Assembly: GCA_012516075.1 (NCBI GenBank)
Contig: JAAYXE010000133.1
Coordinates: 1 to 38,689 of the forward strand
DNA from: Chloroflexota bacterium
Lineage (GTDB): Bacteria > Chloroflexota > Anaerolineae > Anaerolineales > UBA4823
DNA length: 38,689 nucleotides
Direction: 5' to 3'
In this document: positions 16,491 to 24,133 of the stretch, one piece after another
Position numbering within the stretch: position 1 is the first letter of the stretch
How the letters are laid out: every line of letters starts with the position of its first letter
Translations under genes and position numbers: made by a program
Notes under the pieces: model-generated
Seen by the model: only the letters and a program-made list of their open reading frames with translations
Told to the model about the DNA's origin: nothing
Database searches by the model: none

Positions 16491-16529
16491 GGTGAGTGCA
16501 GCGCCGTGTGAGGCAGGTGTTCACTCACC
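16491..16529 (+). terminator. Possible weak terminator after hpt
   Basis: GGTGAGTG (16491-16498) can pair with CACTCACC (16522-16529) across a 23-base loop, followed a few bases later by CATTTTCATT. The stem is short and the T-run broken, so this may only partly separate hpt from the next gene. Confidence 0.3.
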
Positions 16530-16561
16530 GGCTCATTTTCATTAAGGTGGGTTCAGAAAAC

Positions 16562-18058
16562 ATGATTTTTCCTGATGATATAACCGCCCTGCTTGAACGG
16601 GTGCGCCAGGCACTGCCAGACGATGTGCGCCTGTACCTTGTGGGCGGGCCAGTGCGCGATCTGCTGCTGGGACGCCGCATCCATGATCTGGACTTTGTAC
16701 TGGCGGGCGATGCGCTGAAAGTCGGGCGGCTAACAGCCAATGCTCTCCAGGGCGCTTACTATCCCCTGGATGCGGAGCGCGAAACGGCGCGCGTCATTCT
16801 CATCCACCCGGATGGCCACCGCGATGTGCTGGATTTCGCCGCCATGCGAGGGGACGATATCGAGGCCGATCTCCGGGCGCGCGATTTCACGATCAACGCG
16901 ATGGCTCTGCCGCTCAATGAGCCGCGCAAATTGATCGATCCACTGGGCGGCGCCGCAGACCTGCACAAAGGGATTCTGCGTGCCTGTTCATCACAGTCCC
17001 TGCAAGACGATCCTGTGCGCATCCTGCGTGGTGTGCGCCTGGCATCGTCTTTCGGTTTTAAAATCACCCCGGAGACGCGCAGCCAGATGCGCACTGCGCT
17101 TCCAGAACTACAGCGGGTCTCCGTTGAAAGGCTGCGAGATGAATTGTTCCGCATCTTGGGCAGCAAACAGGCCGCGCTGTCTATCCGTGTGCTTTCTGTC
17201 CTGGGGGCCCTGCAGTATGTGCTGCCTGAGTTGGAAGCGCTGAAAGGCGTAACGCAGCCGCCGCCCCACCAGGCGGATGTGTGGGACCACACGCTGCTCG
17301 TGCTGCAGCGCCTGGAGGCGGTTTTCGCCGTGCTGGCACGCGAGTTCAACGAGAAAAGCGCCGAGAGCATGGCCCTGGCGCAGACGACATACCGGTTGGG
17401 GCGCTACCGGGAGCAGATTTCTGCTTACCTGGACAGCTGGTTTTCCCCTGATCGTACGCGCCGCGAACTGCTGCTGCTGGCTGCGCTCTATCATGACGCT
17501 GGGAAGCCGCAAACCCGCACAATTGAACCGGATGGCAGGATTCGCTTTTTTGAACACGATCAGGTCGGGGCGGAACTGGTGGCGCAGCGCGCCCGTGAGC
17601 TGCGTTTGAGCAATGCCGAAGTCGACCATCTTGAATTGATCGTCCGCCACCATATGCGCCCGCTGCTGCTTTCAACCCATGAAAAAATGCCCTCGGCACG
17701 TGCAGTTTACCGCTTTTTCCGCGATACCGGGCCGGCCGGGGTGGATATCTGCCTGCTTTCCCTCGCCGATGTAATGGGGACCTATGGAGCAGCCCTGCCG
17801 CACGACACCTGGGGAAAGCACGTGGATGTGGTGCGGGCGCTGCTGGAAGCCTGGTGGGAGCATGCCGAACAGCAGGTGAACCCACCGCCGCTGGTGAACG
17901 GCAACGACCTGATGAAAGCTCTGGATCTGGAGCCCGGGCCTCACATTGGTGAGCTAATCGAGGCTGTGCGAGAAGCGCAGGTCTCAGGGCTGGTGGAGAA
18001 CAGTGAACAGGCTCTGGAATACGCACGCCAGGTGGCTTCCAGGCTGTCGAACGTGTAA
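16562..18058 (+). CDS. cca: CCA tRNA nucleotidyltransferase / poly(A) polymerase family, HD domain
   Basis: Starts at the ATG at 16562 after an AAGGTGGG site; the frame upstream has no family similarity. The 498-residue product has the class II nucleotidyltransferase head: LVGGPVRDLLLGR (26-38), catalytic D42-x-D44, RARDFTINAMAL, and DDPVRILRGVRLA for base and tRNA contacts. A C-terminal HD phosphohydrolase domain follows (LAALYHDAGKPQTR, then ELIVRHHMRP). Expected role: adds or repairs the 3' CCA end of tRNAs. Sequence alone does not tell a full CCA enzyme from a CC- or A-adding one. The HD domain may give phosphatase activity as in the E. coli enzyme. Confidence 0.9.
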   Translation: MIFPDDITALLERVRQALPDDVRLYLVGGPVRDLLLGRRIHDLDFVLAGDALKVGRLTANALQGAYYPLDAERETARVILIHPDGHRDVLDFAAMRGDDIEADLRARDFTINAMALPLNEPRKLIDPLGGAADLHKGILRACSSQSLQDDPVRILRGVRLASSFGFKITPETRSQMRTALPELQRVSVERLRDELFRILGSKQAALSIRVLSVLGALQYVLPELEALKGVTQPPPHQADVWDHTLLVLQRLEAVFAVLAREFNEKSAESMALAQTTYRLGRYREQISAYLDSWFSPDRTRRELLLLAALYHDAGKPQTRTIEPDGRIRFFEHDQVGAELVAQRARELRLSNAEVDHLELIVRHHMRPLLLSTHEKMPSARAVYRFFRDTGPAGVDICLLSLADVMGTYGAALPHDTWGKHVDVVRALLEAWWEHAEQQVNPPPLVNGNDLMKALDLEPGPHIGELIEAVREAQVSGLVENSEQALEYARQVASRLSNV

Positions 18059-18155
18059 ATCATATGCATTGAGGGGGAAAGGTGGTGGCTGGCCTGTGTC
18101 GAAACAGGCCGCAGTGCAGCCAGAAATATCGTGAGCGGATTCATTTAAATCAAAA

Positions 18156-18225
18156 GTCTGGCCTTTTCCTCTCAGCACATCGGTCGCTCTTTTTTGGCTT
18201 ACCGCCGGAGTGGAAAAGGCCAGAC
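18156..18225. terminator. Long perfect inverted repeat between convergent genes
   Basis: GTCTGGCCTTTTCC (18156-18169) is repeated exactly in inverse orientation at 18212-18225, with 42 bases between. Downstream on plus is CCTTTTC; on the minus side the arm is followed by TTTTGATTTAAAT. The position between convergent gene ends suggests a bidirectional terminator with an unusually large loop. Confidence 0.6.
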
Positions 18226-18256
18226 CCTTTTCAGGGATAAATGCATTCAAGCCCGA

Positions 18257-18553
18257 TCAGGGGAAAATATCGGTGAGCTTGGGCTGGTAGAAACAGCGGC
18301 AGCCCTTTGCGTGTGAGCAGCCTTCGACGGGAAGTTTGGGTACCTGGTCTTTCGGATAGCCTCCGATCATTTCCCGGCAGGCCGGGCAGCAGTTATCTGC
18401 GGCCACAATGTAAATTAAGCTAACGTTTTTGCTTGTCTGATAACGTTTGAGAGCGACAGAGGTGGTTGACCATTCGCTGAGGTCGGACTGACAGCGAACA
18501 CAGTGGGTAGCTTCATCGGGTGATAGTGCATTGCACTTTGTACAGGTTTGCAA
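18257..18553 (-). CDS. Small zinc-ribbon protein of unknown function
   Basis: A 98-residue protein with three Cys clusters: CTKC and CVRC near the N-terminus (4-7, 18-21), CCPAC around 55-59, and CSHAKGCRC near 79-87, so one or more zinc ions are likely. The start is TTG: an AGGAGGA ribosome binding site lies about 7 bases before it and no ATG is suitably placed. No named family recognised. It lies just downstream of the receiver-domain gene on the same strand. Confidence 0.7.
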   Translation of the reverse strand: MQTCTKCNALSPDEATHCVRCQSDLSEWSTTSVALKRYQTSKNVSLIYIVAADNCCPACREMIGGYPKDQVPKLPVEGCSHAKGCRCFYQPKLTDIFP

Positions 18554-18629
18554 AGCAGTCCTCCTGGGATCGTTTCCGTTATTTTAATCCACTTAGGCAA
18601 ACCGTCAAAGGGGGGAATGCAGAAGGAAG

Positions 18630-19022
18630 CTACCGGCTGTTCGCGGCTTCTTTTTCAGCGCGTGCCCGGTGCGCCAGGCGCCTGATATACGCGATCAGGA
18701 CGTTATTGGTCACTGGTTTGGGAAGTATTTCATCAGCACCTTCATCCAGTGCACGCGCCACCAGTTCGGGACTGCTGATTGCGGACAGGATCAGAATCGG
18801 AACCTGGCTGAACCCCCGAATTTCCCTGCACACTTTCCAACCGTCGATCCCGGGCATAAACGTGTTCAACACCACCACGTCTGGATTTTGACTGCGCACC
18901 AGCTCAACCCCCATGCGGCCCGATTTTGCGTTAAGTACCTCGTAAGTTTCTGGCTTGAGCACCAGATTGAGCTGTTCGGTTACCTCGATATCCGCATCAA
19001 TGACAACTACTTTGGTTTTCAC
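18630..19022 (-). CDS. Stand-alone receiver domain lacking the phospho-acceptor Asp
   Basis: A single CheY-like domain of 130 residues without an output domain. GGGAGG lies 5 bases before the GTG at 19022; a second in-frame GTG at 19025 is too close to that site. In place of the usual Asp after the third strand it has Asn53 (VVVLNTFMPGIDGW, codon AAC). The acidic pair is D9-A10 instead of two acids. The switch Ser80 and the Lys102 in LPKP are kept. Phosphorylation by a kinase is therefore unlikely; such atypical receivers usually act through constitutive or ligand-controlled protein contacts. It is divergent from the kinase gene at 19330, which hints at a shared pathway. Confidence 0.88.
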   Translation of the reverse strand: MKTKVVVIDADIEVTEQLNLVLKPETYEVLNAKSGRMGVELVRSQNPDVVVLNTFMPGIDGWKVCREIRGFSQVPILILSAISSPELVARALDEGADEILPKPVTNNVLIAYIRRLAHRARAEKEAANSR

Positions 19023-19025
19023 CAC

Positions 19026-19287
19026 ATCCTCCCGTCTGGAAGACGCGTGCTGCGCGTTAATTAAAATTCAGGCTGTTTCTGCCTGTCCTCTCCCCTGTGG
19101 GTACAGGGGTCAATGGTGGTCCTATCCATAATTAACCGGGAGCTGGACGGCAGTTTTTTCAGATGAAACTGGCTGCCGCCATCCTTTATTTTTACTGCAG
19201 GTCAAGGGCTTCGTGCGCTCAATTATGCAATAAAATATAAATATCTTACCTTACAAACAGTTTACAAAGACTTTTTAATGAAACGCC
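19026..19287. other. Divergent region between receiver and kinase genes
   Basis: About 300 bases between the two starts. The right end has a clear promoter (listed). Around 19092-19110 a short hairpin (CCCCTGT/ACAGGGG) is visible and around 19152-19178 an imperfect one (GGCAGTTTT with AAACTGGCTGCC). Neither is convincing as a terminator; they could be regulator sites. No ORF seen. Confidence 0.35.
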
Positions 19288-19316
19288 TTGTATGTTATGC
19301 AAGGAAGCATTATGAT
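19288..19316 (+). promoter_or_regulatory. Promoter of the histidine kinase operon
   Basis: TTGTAT (19288-19293) and TATGAT (19311-19316) with a 17-base spacer. Predicted start near 19323 leaves only about 7 bases before the ATG at 19330, or about 22 before the ATG at 19345. Confidence 0.65.
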
Positions 19317-19329
19317 ATGATTAATTTCA

Positions 19330-20550
19330 ATGGCCCAGGACATCATGACGGTTAAAATACCCTGCCCGCACTGCACCCGGCCAGTGAATCCGCTGGCTCG
19401 CTTCTGCGAGCATTGTGGGGTTGACCTGGCGCTGGCAGCAGTGTATGAGGAGCAGACCGCAGTACCCAGTCAGGATGTTCCGGAAGGGGTGCCGCTTGCC
19501 CCGGAAGTGCTGGTGCCCAAAATTGGGGATTATATGATCGAGCAGGGCCTGATCAGCGAGCAGGATCTGGAGAGGGCCCTGCAGTACCAGAGAGAGAAAG
19601 CAGCCTGCGGTGAAAATATCCTGTTAGGGCAGGCGCTGCTCAAACTGGGCGTGATCACTCAGAGTACGCTCGACGAAGTCATTACCACACGCATCCTGCA
19701 GCTCCAGCAAGCATTGATGACTGCGAATGCCCGGCTCGAACAGCGGGTCAAAGAACGGACCGCTGAGCTCCGGAGGGCGCTCGAAAGACTTTCAGAACTC
19801 AACCAGCTCAAAGCAAACTTTATCGCCAACATCTCTCACGAGCTGCGCACCCCTATGACACATTTAAAAGGATATCTGGAGCTGCTCAGCGACGAGAGCC
19901 TGGGGCCCCTTAACAACGAACAACGTGAAGCGTTCACGATATTGAACCGTGCTCAACAGCGGTTGGAGCGCCTGATTGAGGATCTGATTCAATTCTCCCT
20001 GCTTTCTCAGGGTTCACTGAGCCTGTCGCCGAAACCGCTGGATGTGGCAGACCTGATCCAGAAAGCTGTACAAGAAGCGGAGCCGCGCGCACGCGCTCAG
20101 AATATCCTGCTGACGGCAGCCCTGCCCGCAGACCTGCCGCTGGTTTCTGCCGATGAGGAGAAAATTGGCTGGGTGATTACCCAACTGCTGGATAATGCGC
20201 TAAAATTTACTCCTAATGGTGGACGCATCGAGGCGGCTGCCTATGCAGCCAACGGCCTGCTGACTTTATCGGTTGTTGACACCGGCATCGGAATACCGGG
20301 CGAGCGAATTGATGAAATTTTTGAACCTTTCCACCAGCTGGACAGCTCTGCCAGCCGCCGTTATGGCGGCACTGGTATGGGGCTGGCTATGGTGCGCCAG
20401 ATTGTCGAAGCCCACGGTTCCCAGGTGATCATCCACTCAACTCCGGGGAAAGGATCCCGGTTTGAATTCTCTCTGCCTGTTCTTCAAGACAGCGCAGAAA
20501 CGGCCGGGATACCGGACGACTCTCCGGTTGAGAACAGCGCTGATTCCTAG
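19330..20550 (+). CDS. Histidine kinase with zinc ribbon and MshEN-like domain
   Basis: A soluble kinase of 406 residues without membrane segments. Order: zinc ribbon (CPHC 12-15, CEHC 26-29); two 24-residue motifs like those of the MshEN/GspE-N c-di-GMP-binding domain (64-87, beginning KIGDYMIEQGLI and ending LQYQ; 98-121, beginning LLGQALLKLGVI); coiled coil (about 122-160); HisKA with His170 in ISHELRTP; HATPase with N box LLDNALKFTP, G1 DTGIGIP and G2 GGTGMGLAM. All kinase boxes are intact. The spacer between the two motifs is 10 residues instead of the 5 I recall, and the leading Arg residues are Lys64 and Leu98. ATG 19345 is an alternative start. First gene of the signalling run. Confidence 0.9.
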   Translation: MAQDIMTVKIPCPHCTRPVNPLARFCEHCGVDLALAAVYEEQTAVPSQDVPEGVPLAPEVLVPKIGDYMIEQGLISEQDLERALQYQREKAACGENILLGQALLKLGVITQSTLDEVITTRILQLQQALMTANARLEQRVKERTAELRRALERLSELNQLKANFIANISHELRTPMTHLKGYLELLSDESLGPLNNEQREAFTILNRAQQRLERLIEDLIQFSLLSQGSLSLSPKPLDVADLIQKAVQEAEPRARAQNILLTAALPADLPLVSADEEKIGWVITQLLDNALKFTPNGGRIEAAAYAANGLLTLSVVDTGIGIPGERIDEIFEPFHQLDSSASRRYGGTGMGLAMVRQIVEAHGSQVIIHSTPGKGSRFEFSLPVLQDSAETAGIPDDSPVENSADS

Positions 20551-20576
20551 CAGAACCGAGATATGTGGAAACGCTT

Positions 20577-21830
20577 ATGCTAGAAGAAAACGCAAAGCAT
20601 GCAGCCCTGCGTCCTCAAGAATTAGAAGCCGTTTATGCGATCAGCCGGGTGGTGGCGCGCATGGAGGACATCAACACCGCCCTGGATGAGATTGTACAGC
20701 TTGCCCGCCCGGTGTTTATCTTCGATAACCTGGCCCTTTATTTACAGGAAAATGAGGATCCCAGGCTGCCGCGTTATGCGCGGGCAATTGGCCGCGGCCG
20801 GTTTCTCGAAGCGGACATGGCCTGGGGGGAAACAATCGCCCTGGAAGCAGTAGAAAGCGGCGAAAAGGTGATCCGCAAAGAATCGGTGGGCAATGTTGAG
20901 GAAGATCGCAATGCGCTGCGCTATTATCTCGGCCTGCCCCTGACCCTGGGCGATCGAACCATGGGCGCGCTGATCTTTGTGCGCTTCGGCGGCCCCCCGT
21001 ATATGCCCGATCAAATTCACCTGGCAGAATTTATTTCCGACCATGTCGCGCAGCTCCTGGGGCATCGTGAACTGGTGGGGAAAATCGCCGAACTGGAGGC
21101 AAAGCGCCGGCTGGATGATCTGCAGGATGATTTCATCGCCACCGTTTCACATGAGCTGCTGACTCCCCTCGGTTTTATCAAAGGTTACGCCACCACCCTC
21201 CTGCGCCAGGACACCACCTGGGATGAGGAGACACGCCGCGAGTTTCTCACCATCATTGATGAAGAGGCAGACCGGCTGCGCGAGCTGATTGATAACCTGA
21301 TGGACTCTTCCCGGCTGCAGGCAGGCACCCTGCGCATCAATTTTCAGCCTCTGCGCCTGGAGACCCTGCTGCGTGATATTGCCCTGCGGGTTGGCGCCCG
21401 CAATGAGAATATGGTTATCCACCTTAATTTGGGCGTCACCGGCCTGCAGATCCAGGGCGATCCGACCCGGTTGGCCCAGGTCTTTGAAAACCTGCTGACC
21501 AATGCCGCAAAATACGCCCCCGATTCTCCGGTGACCATCTCAGTGGATACCGATGGCGACCGGGCGCGAATTGCGGTGAAAGACCAGGGCCCCGGGATCC
21601 CCGCCGACCATCTCCCACACCTCTTTAAGCGTTTTTACCGTGTGCCCCAGAAGAACTCCACTTCCCGGGGGACCGGTCTGGGGTTGTATATCTGTCGTCA
21701 AATTATCCCCGCTCACAATGGAGAAATCACGGTTGATTCAACTATAGGGAAGGGAACCACCTTCTATATCTATCTACCCATCGATCGATCCACGAAAGAC
21801 GGTAATACAAGTCAGGAGGTCAGCTCGTGA
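20577..21830 (+). CDS. GAF-domain histidine kinase
   Basis: A soluble kinase of about 417 residues. A GAF domain covers about 15-165 and could bind a small ligand or chromophore, although no conserved bilin Cys is evident. HisKA has His192 in VSHELLTPLGFIKGY; the HATPase domain has FENLLTNAAKYAP, DQGPGIP and GTGLGLYICRQII. It shares four bases (GTGA) with the start of the OmpR-type regulator gene, its obvious partner. A GTG at 20565 is an alternative start; both have weak ribosome binding sites, and coupling to the kinase gene upstream (26 bases away) is likely. Confidence 0.93.
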   Translation: MLEENAKHAALRPQELEAVYAISRVVARMEDINTALDEIVQLARPVFIFDNLALYLQENEDPRLPRYARAIGRGRFLEADMAWGETIALEAVESGEKVIRKESVGNVEEDRNALRYYLGLPLTLGDRTMGALIFVRFGGPPYMPDQIHLAEFISDHVAQLLGHRELVGKIAELEAKRRLDDLQDDFIATVSHELLTPLGFIKGYATTLLRQDTTWDEETRREFLTIIDEEADRLRELIDNLMDSSRLQAGTLRINFQPLRLETLLRDIALRVGARNENMVIHLNLGVTGLQIQGDPTRLAQVFENLLTNAAKYAPDSPVTISVDTDGDRARIAVKDQGPGIPADHLPHLFKRFYRVPQKNSTSRGTGLGLYICRQIIPAHNGEITVDSTIGKGTTFYIYLPIDRSTKDGNTSQEVSS

Positions 21831-22516
21831 GCCCTTGTATATTAATTGTCGACGATGAGCCCCGATATCTACGCCTGATGCAGGCGAACCTGGTCACTGA
21901 AGGATATCAGGTGATCGAGGCAACCAACGGACAGCAGGCTGTGGACATGGTCGCCGAAAAACACCCGGATCTCGTCTTTCTGGACGTGATGATGCCCGTT
22001 CTGGACGGGTTTACCGCTCTGGAACGCATCAGGGAATTTTCCAATGTCCCCATCATCATCGTCACCGCGCGCGGTAACGAGCAGGAGCGGGTGCGCGGAC
22101 TGGGTCTGTGCGCAGATGACTATATTGTCAAGCCCTTCTCGGCCACGGAAGTTCTGGCCAGAGCACGGGCCGTGCTGCGCCGGGCGCAGTCCTCGGGCAG
22201 CTTGTTCCAGCAGTCTATATTCCCTCACGGGAACCTGCGCATCGACTTTGCCCGGGCGGAGGTCTTCAAAGGCGACAAAATGGTCTTCCTTTCGGCTACC
22301 GAATACCGCCTGCTGCTGCAGTTCGCCCACAACATCGGCAGCGTACTGACTTCCGAGCAGCTGCTGACGGACGTCTGGGGCCCGGAATACCGTGATGACA
22401 AAGAAATCCTTTGGGTGAGCATATCCCGTCTGCGCCAGAAGCTGGAAACCGATCCGAAAAACCCGCAGCATATCGTCACCCGCTCGGGTCTCGGATACAC
22501 CATGCCGCAGCTCTGA
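21827..22516 (+). CDS. OmpR/PhoB-family response regulator
   Basis: GTG start with a strong CAGGAGGT site, overlapping the kinase stop. Receiver residues are complete: acidic D9-D10, phospho-acceptor D53 (FLDVMMPVLDG), TAR switch region and Lys in YIVKPF. A winged-helix DNA-binding domain covers about 130-229, with the typical LSATEYRLLLQFAHNIGSVLTSEQLL and the wing RSGLGYTMP at the end. It probably receives phosphate from the GAF kinase encoded just upstream and works as a DNA-binding transcription factor. Confidence 0.95.
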   Translation: MSPCILIVDDEPRYLRLMQANLVTEGYQVIEATNGQQAVDMVAEKHPDLVFLDVMMPVLDGFTALERIREFSNVPIIIVTARGNEQERVRGLGLCADDYIVKPFSATEVLARARAVLRRAQSSGSLFQQSIFPHGNLRIDFARAEVFKGDKMVFLSATEYRLLLQFAHNIGSVLTSEQLLTDVWGPEYRDDKEILWVSISRLRQKLETDPKNPQHIVTRSGLGYTMPQL

Positions 22517-22698
22517 TTGGGCGTATACCGGCTGCCCGCCGGCGAAACTACAGAAAATCGCGACCCTGCCAGCGGACGCGTAACAAGTTGGATAGACAGC
22601 CGTTTATCATGTCAGGCTGCCTGTCCATAAAGTGCTTTCAGCCAATCCGCCTGCTTTTTGAAACGGATGCACCAGCAGAGCGGCGAGAGGAAGTTCCG

Positions 22699-23391
22699 TT
22701 GAGTGAAAATCCAATGATTAACACAGCAGCACAAACCCTTCGGGCGAAAAAACTGGGCGTGCTGATGAAGGATGCACGCCTTGCGGCAGGCAAATCTGTT
22801 GAAGAGACCGCCGCCTATCTGGGCCTCTCATCCGAGCAGTACGATGCCTATGAAATGGGGTACCAGAGCCCGTCCCTCCCTGAACTGGAGATGCTGGCCT
22901 ATTTCCTGAATGTCCCTCCCGACCATTTCCTGGAAGGGGGATCGCTCATGGCAGCCAATGCGGAGCAGTTGAATTTCCGGCCTGAGAAGTGGATTGGGCT
23001 GCGCCAGCGGATTGTGGGGCTGCTCTTACGGCAGGCACGCCAGAAAGCGGGGCTGTCGCAGGAAGAACTGGCGGAAAAAGCCGGCATCGATGCAGCGCTC
23101 GTGGATTCTTATGAGATGGGAGAAACACCGGTCCCGGTTCCGCACCTGGAAGCTTTCGCTTCCCTGCTGAACTGCCCGGTGCAGGACTTCCGCGATCAAA
23201 CGGGACCGCTGGCTGAATGGGCAGCCCAGCAGCAGAACCTGCAGGATTTCAAATCCCTTCCCCCTGATCTACAGCGCTTCGTGTCCCGGCCCGTCAACCG
23301 GCCGTATCTGGAACTGGCCCAGCGCCTGAGCGAAATGGATGTCAAAAAGCTGCGCGCTGTGGCTGAAGGCCTGCTGGAAATTACATTGTGA
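22699..23391 (+). CDS. Regulator with two XRE-type helix-turn-helix domains
   Basis: A TTG at 22699 with GAGAGG 8 bases upstream is taken as start (230 residues); the ATG at 22714 is the alternative. Two Cro/C1-like HTH domains follow one another: about 20-80 (LMKDARLAAGKSVEETAAYLGLSSEQYDAYE) in pieces typical of XRE proteins, and about 105-165 (RQARQKAGLSQEELAEKAGI). Both contain the 'YEMG' end of the DNA-reading region. The C-terminal 60 residues are helical. A tandem arrangement could read two half-sites as a monomer. The next gene, a TPR protein, starts 20 bases later. Confidence 0.85.
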   Translation: MSENPMINTAAQTLRAKKLGVLMKDARLAAGKSVEETAAYLGLSSEQYDAYEMGYQSPSLPELEMLAYFLNVPPDHFLEGGSLMAANAEQLNFRPEKWIGLRQRIVGLLLRQARQKAGLSQEELAEKAGIDAALVDSYEMGETPVPVPHLEAFASLLNCPVQDFRDQTGPLAEWAAQQQNLQDFKSLPPDLQRFVSRPVNRPYLELAQRLSEMDVKKLRAVAEGLLEITL

Positions 23392-23411
23392 ACTGCATTG
23401 AGGGAAGATTG

Positions 23412-23957
23412 ATGGACACTTTAACCCCTGAACAACTCGCCAGGGAGGGGACAGAAGCCTATAAAAAAGGTGATTTCCTGGCAGCTGCACAGGCTTTTCA
23501 GGCAGCGGCTGAAAGCTACGCAGCCGGTGGCGATCACCTGAACGCTGCAGAGATGAAGAATAACTGCAGCGTTGCGTATCTGCAGGCTGGTGAAGCCGAG
23601 GCCGCCCTGCGGGCTGTTGAAGGAACCGTTGAGGTGTTCGCTGCTGCAGGCGACCTGCGGCGGCAGGGACTGGCCGCCGGAAACCTGGGCGCGGCTTTGG
23701 AAGAGCTGGATCGTTTTGAAGAAGCGGCACAGGCCTACCAGCAGTCTGCAGAGGCCCTGGAAAAGGCCGGAGAGGATGCTCTGCGTGCGCATGTGATGCA
23801 GTCGCTTTCGAGCGTCCAACTGCGCACCGGTAAACATCTGCAGGCTGTTGCTACCATGCAGTCGGGACTGGAAGGTGTAAAGCGCCCCACACCCCAGCAG
23901 CGAATGCTCAAACGCCTCTTACAGATTCCGTTTAACATGCTCAACAAAAATTCGTGA
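23412..23957 (+). CDS. TPR-repeat protein
   Basis: A 181-residue soluble protein made of about four tetratricopeptide repeats from residue 10 to 155, with many Ala and the YxxGDFxxAAxAFxxA pattern. ATG 23412 follows a GAGGGA site; a GTG at 23388 overlapping the previous stop is possible but poorer. No enzymatic motif. Position directly after the tandem-HTH gene suggests that it acts as a protein-interaction partner of that regulator. Confidence 0.82.
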   Translation: MDTLTPEQLAREGTEAYKKGDFLAAAQAFQAAAESYAAGGDHLNAAEMKNNCSVAYLQAGEAEAALRAVEGTVEVFAAAGDLRRQGLAAGNLGAALEELDRFEEAAQAYQQSAEALEKAGEDALRAHVMQSLSSVQLRTGKHLQAVATMQSGLEGVKRPTPQQRMLKRLLQIPFNMLNKNS

Positions 23958-24133
23958 TCAACCGGGCAAAGGACCTGGCGATCACCAAACCCGGCGTCAG
24001 GGTTCTGGAAATTTACCGCCGGTTTATTTTATGGTCTCATACTCCCGGCAGGGATGAATGATCGGATGGCATAATCACCGGGTGGGGGAAAGCAAATCAA
24101 AAATGATTAATTCAATAAACAGGCTGCAAAAGA

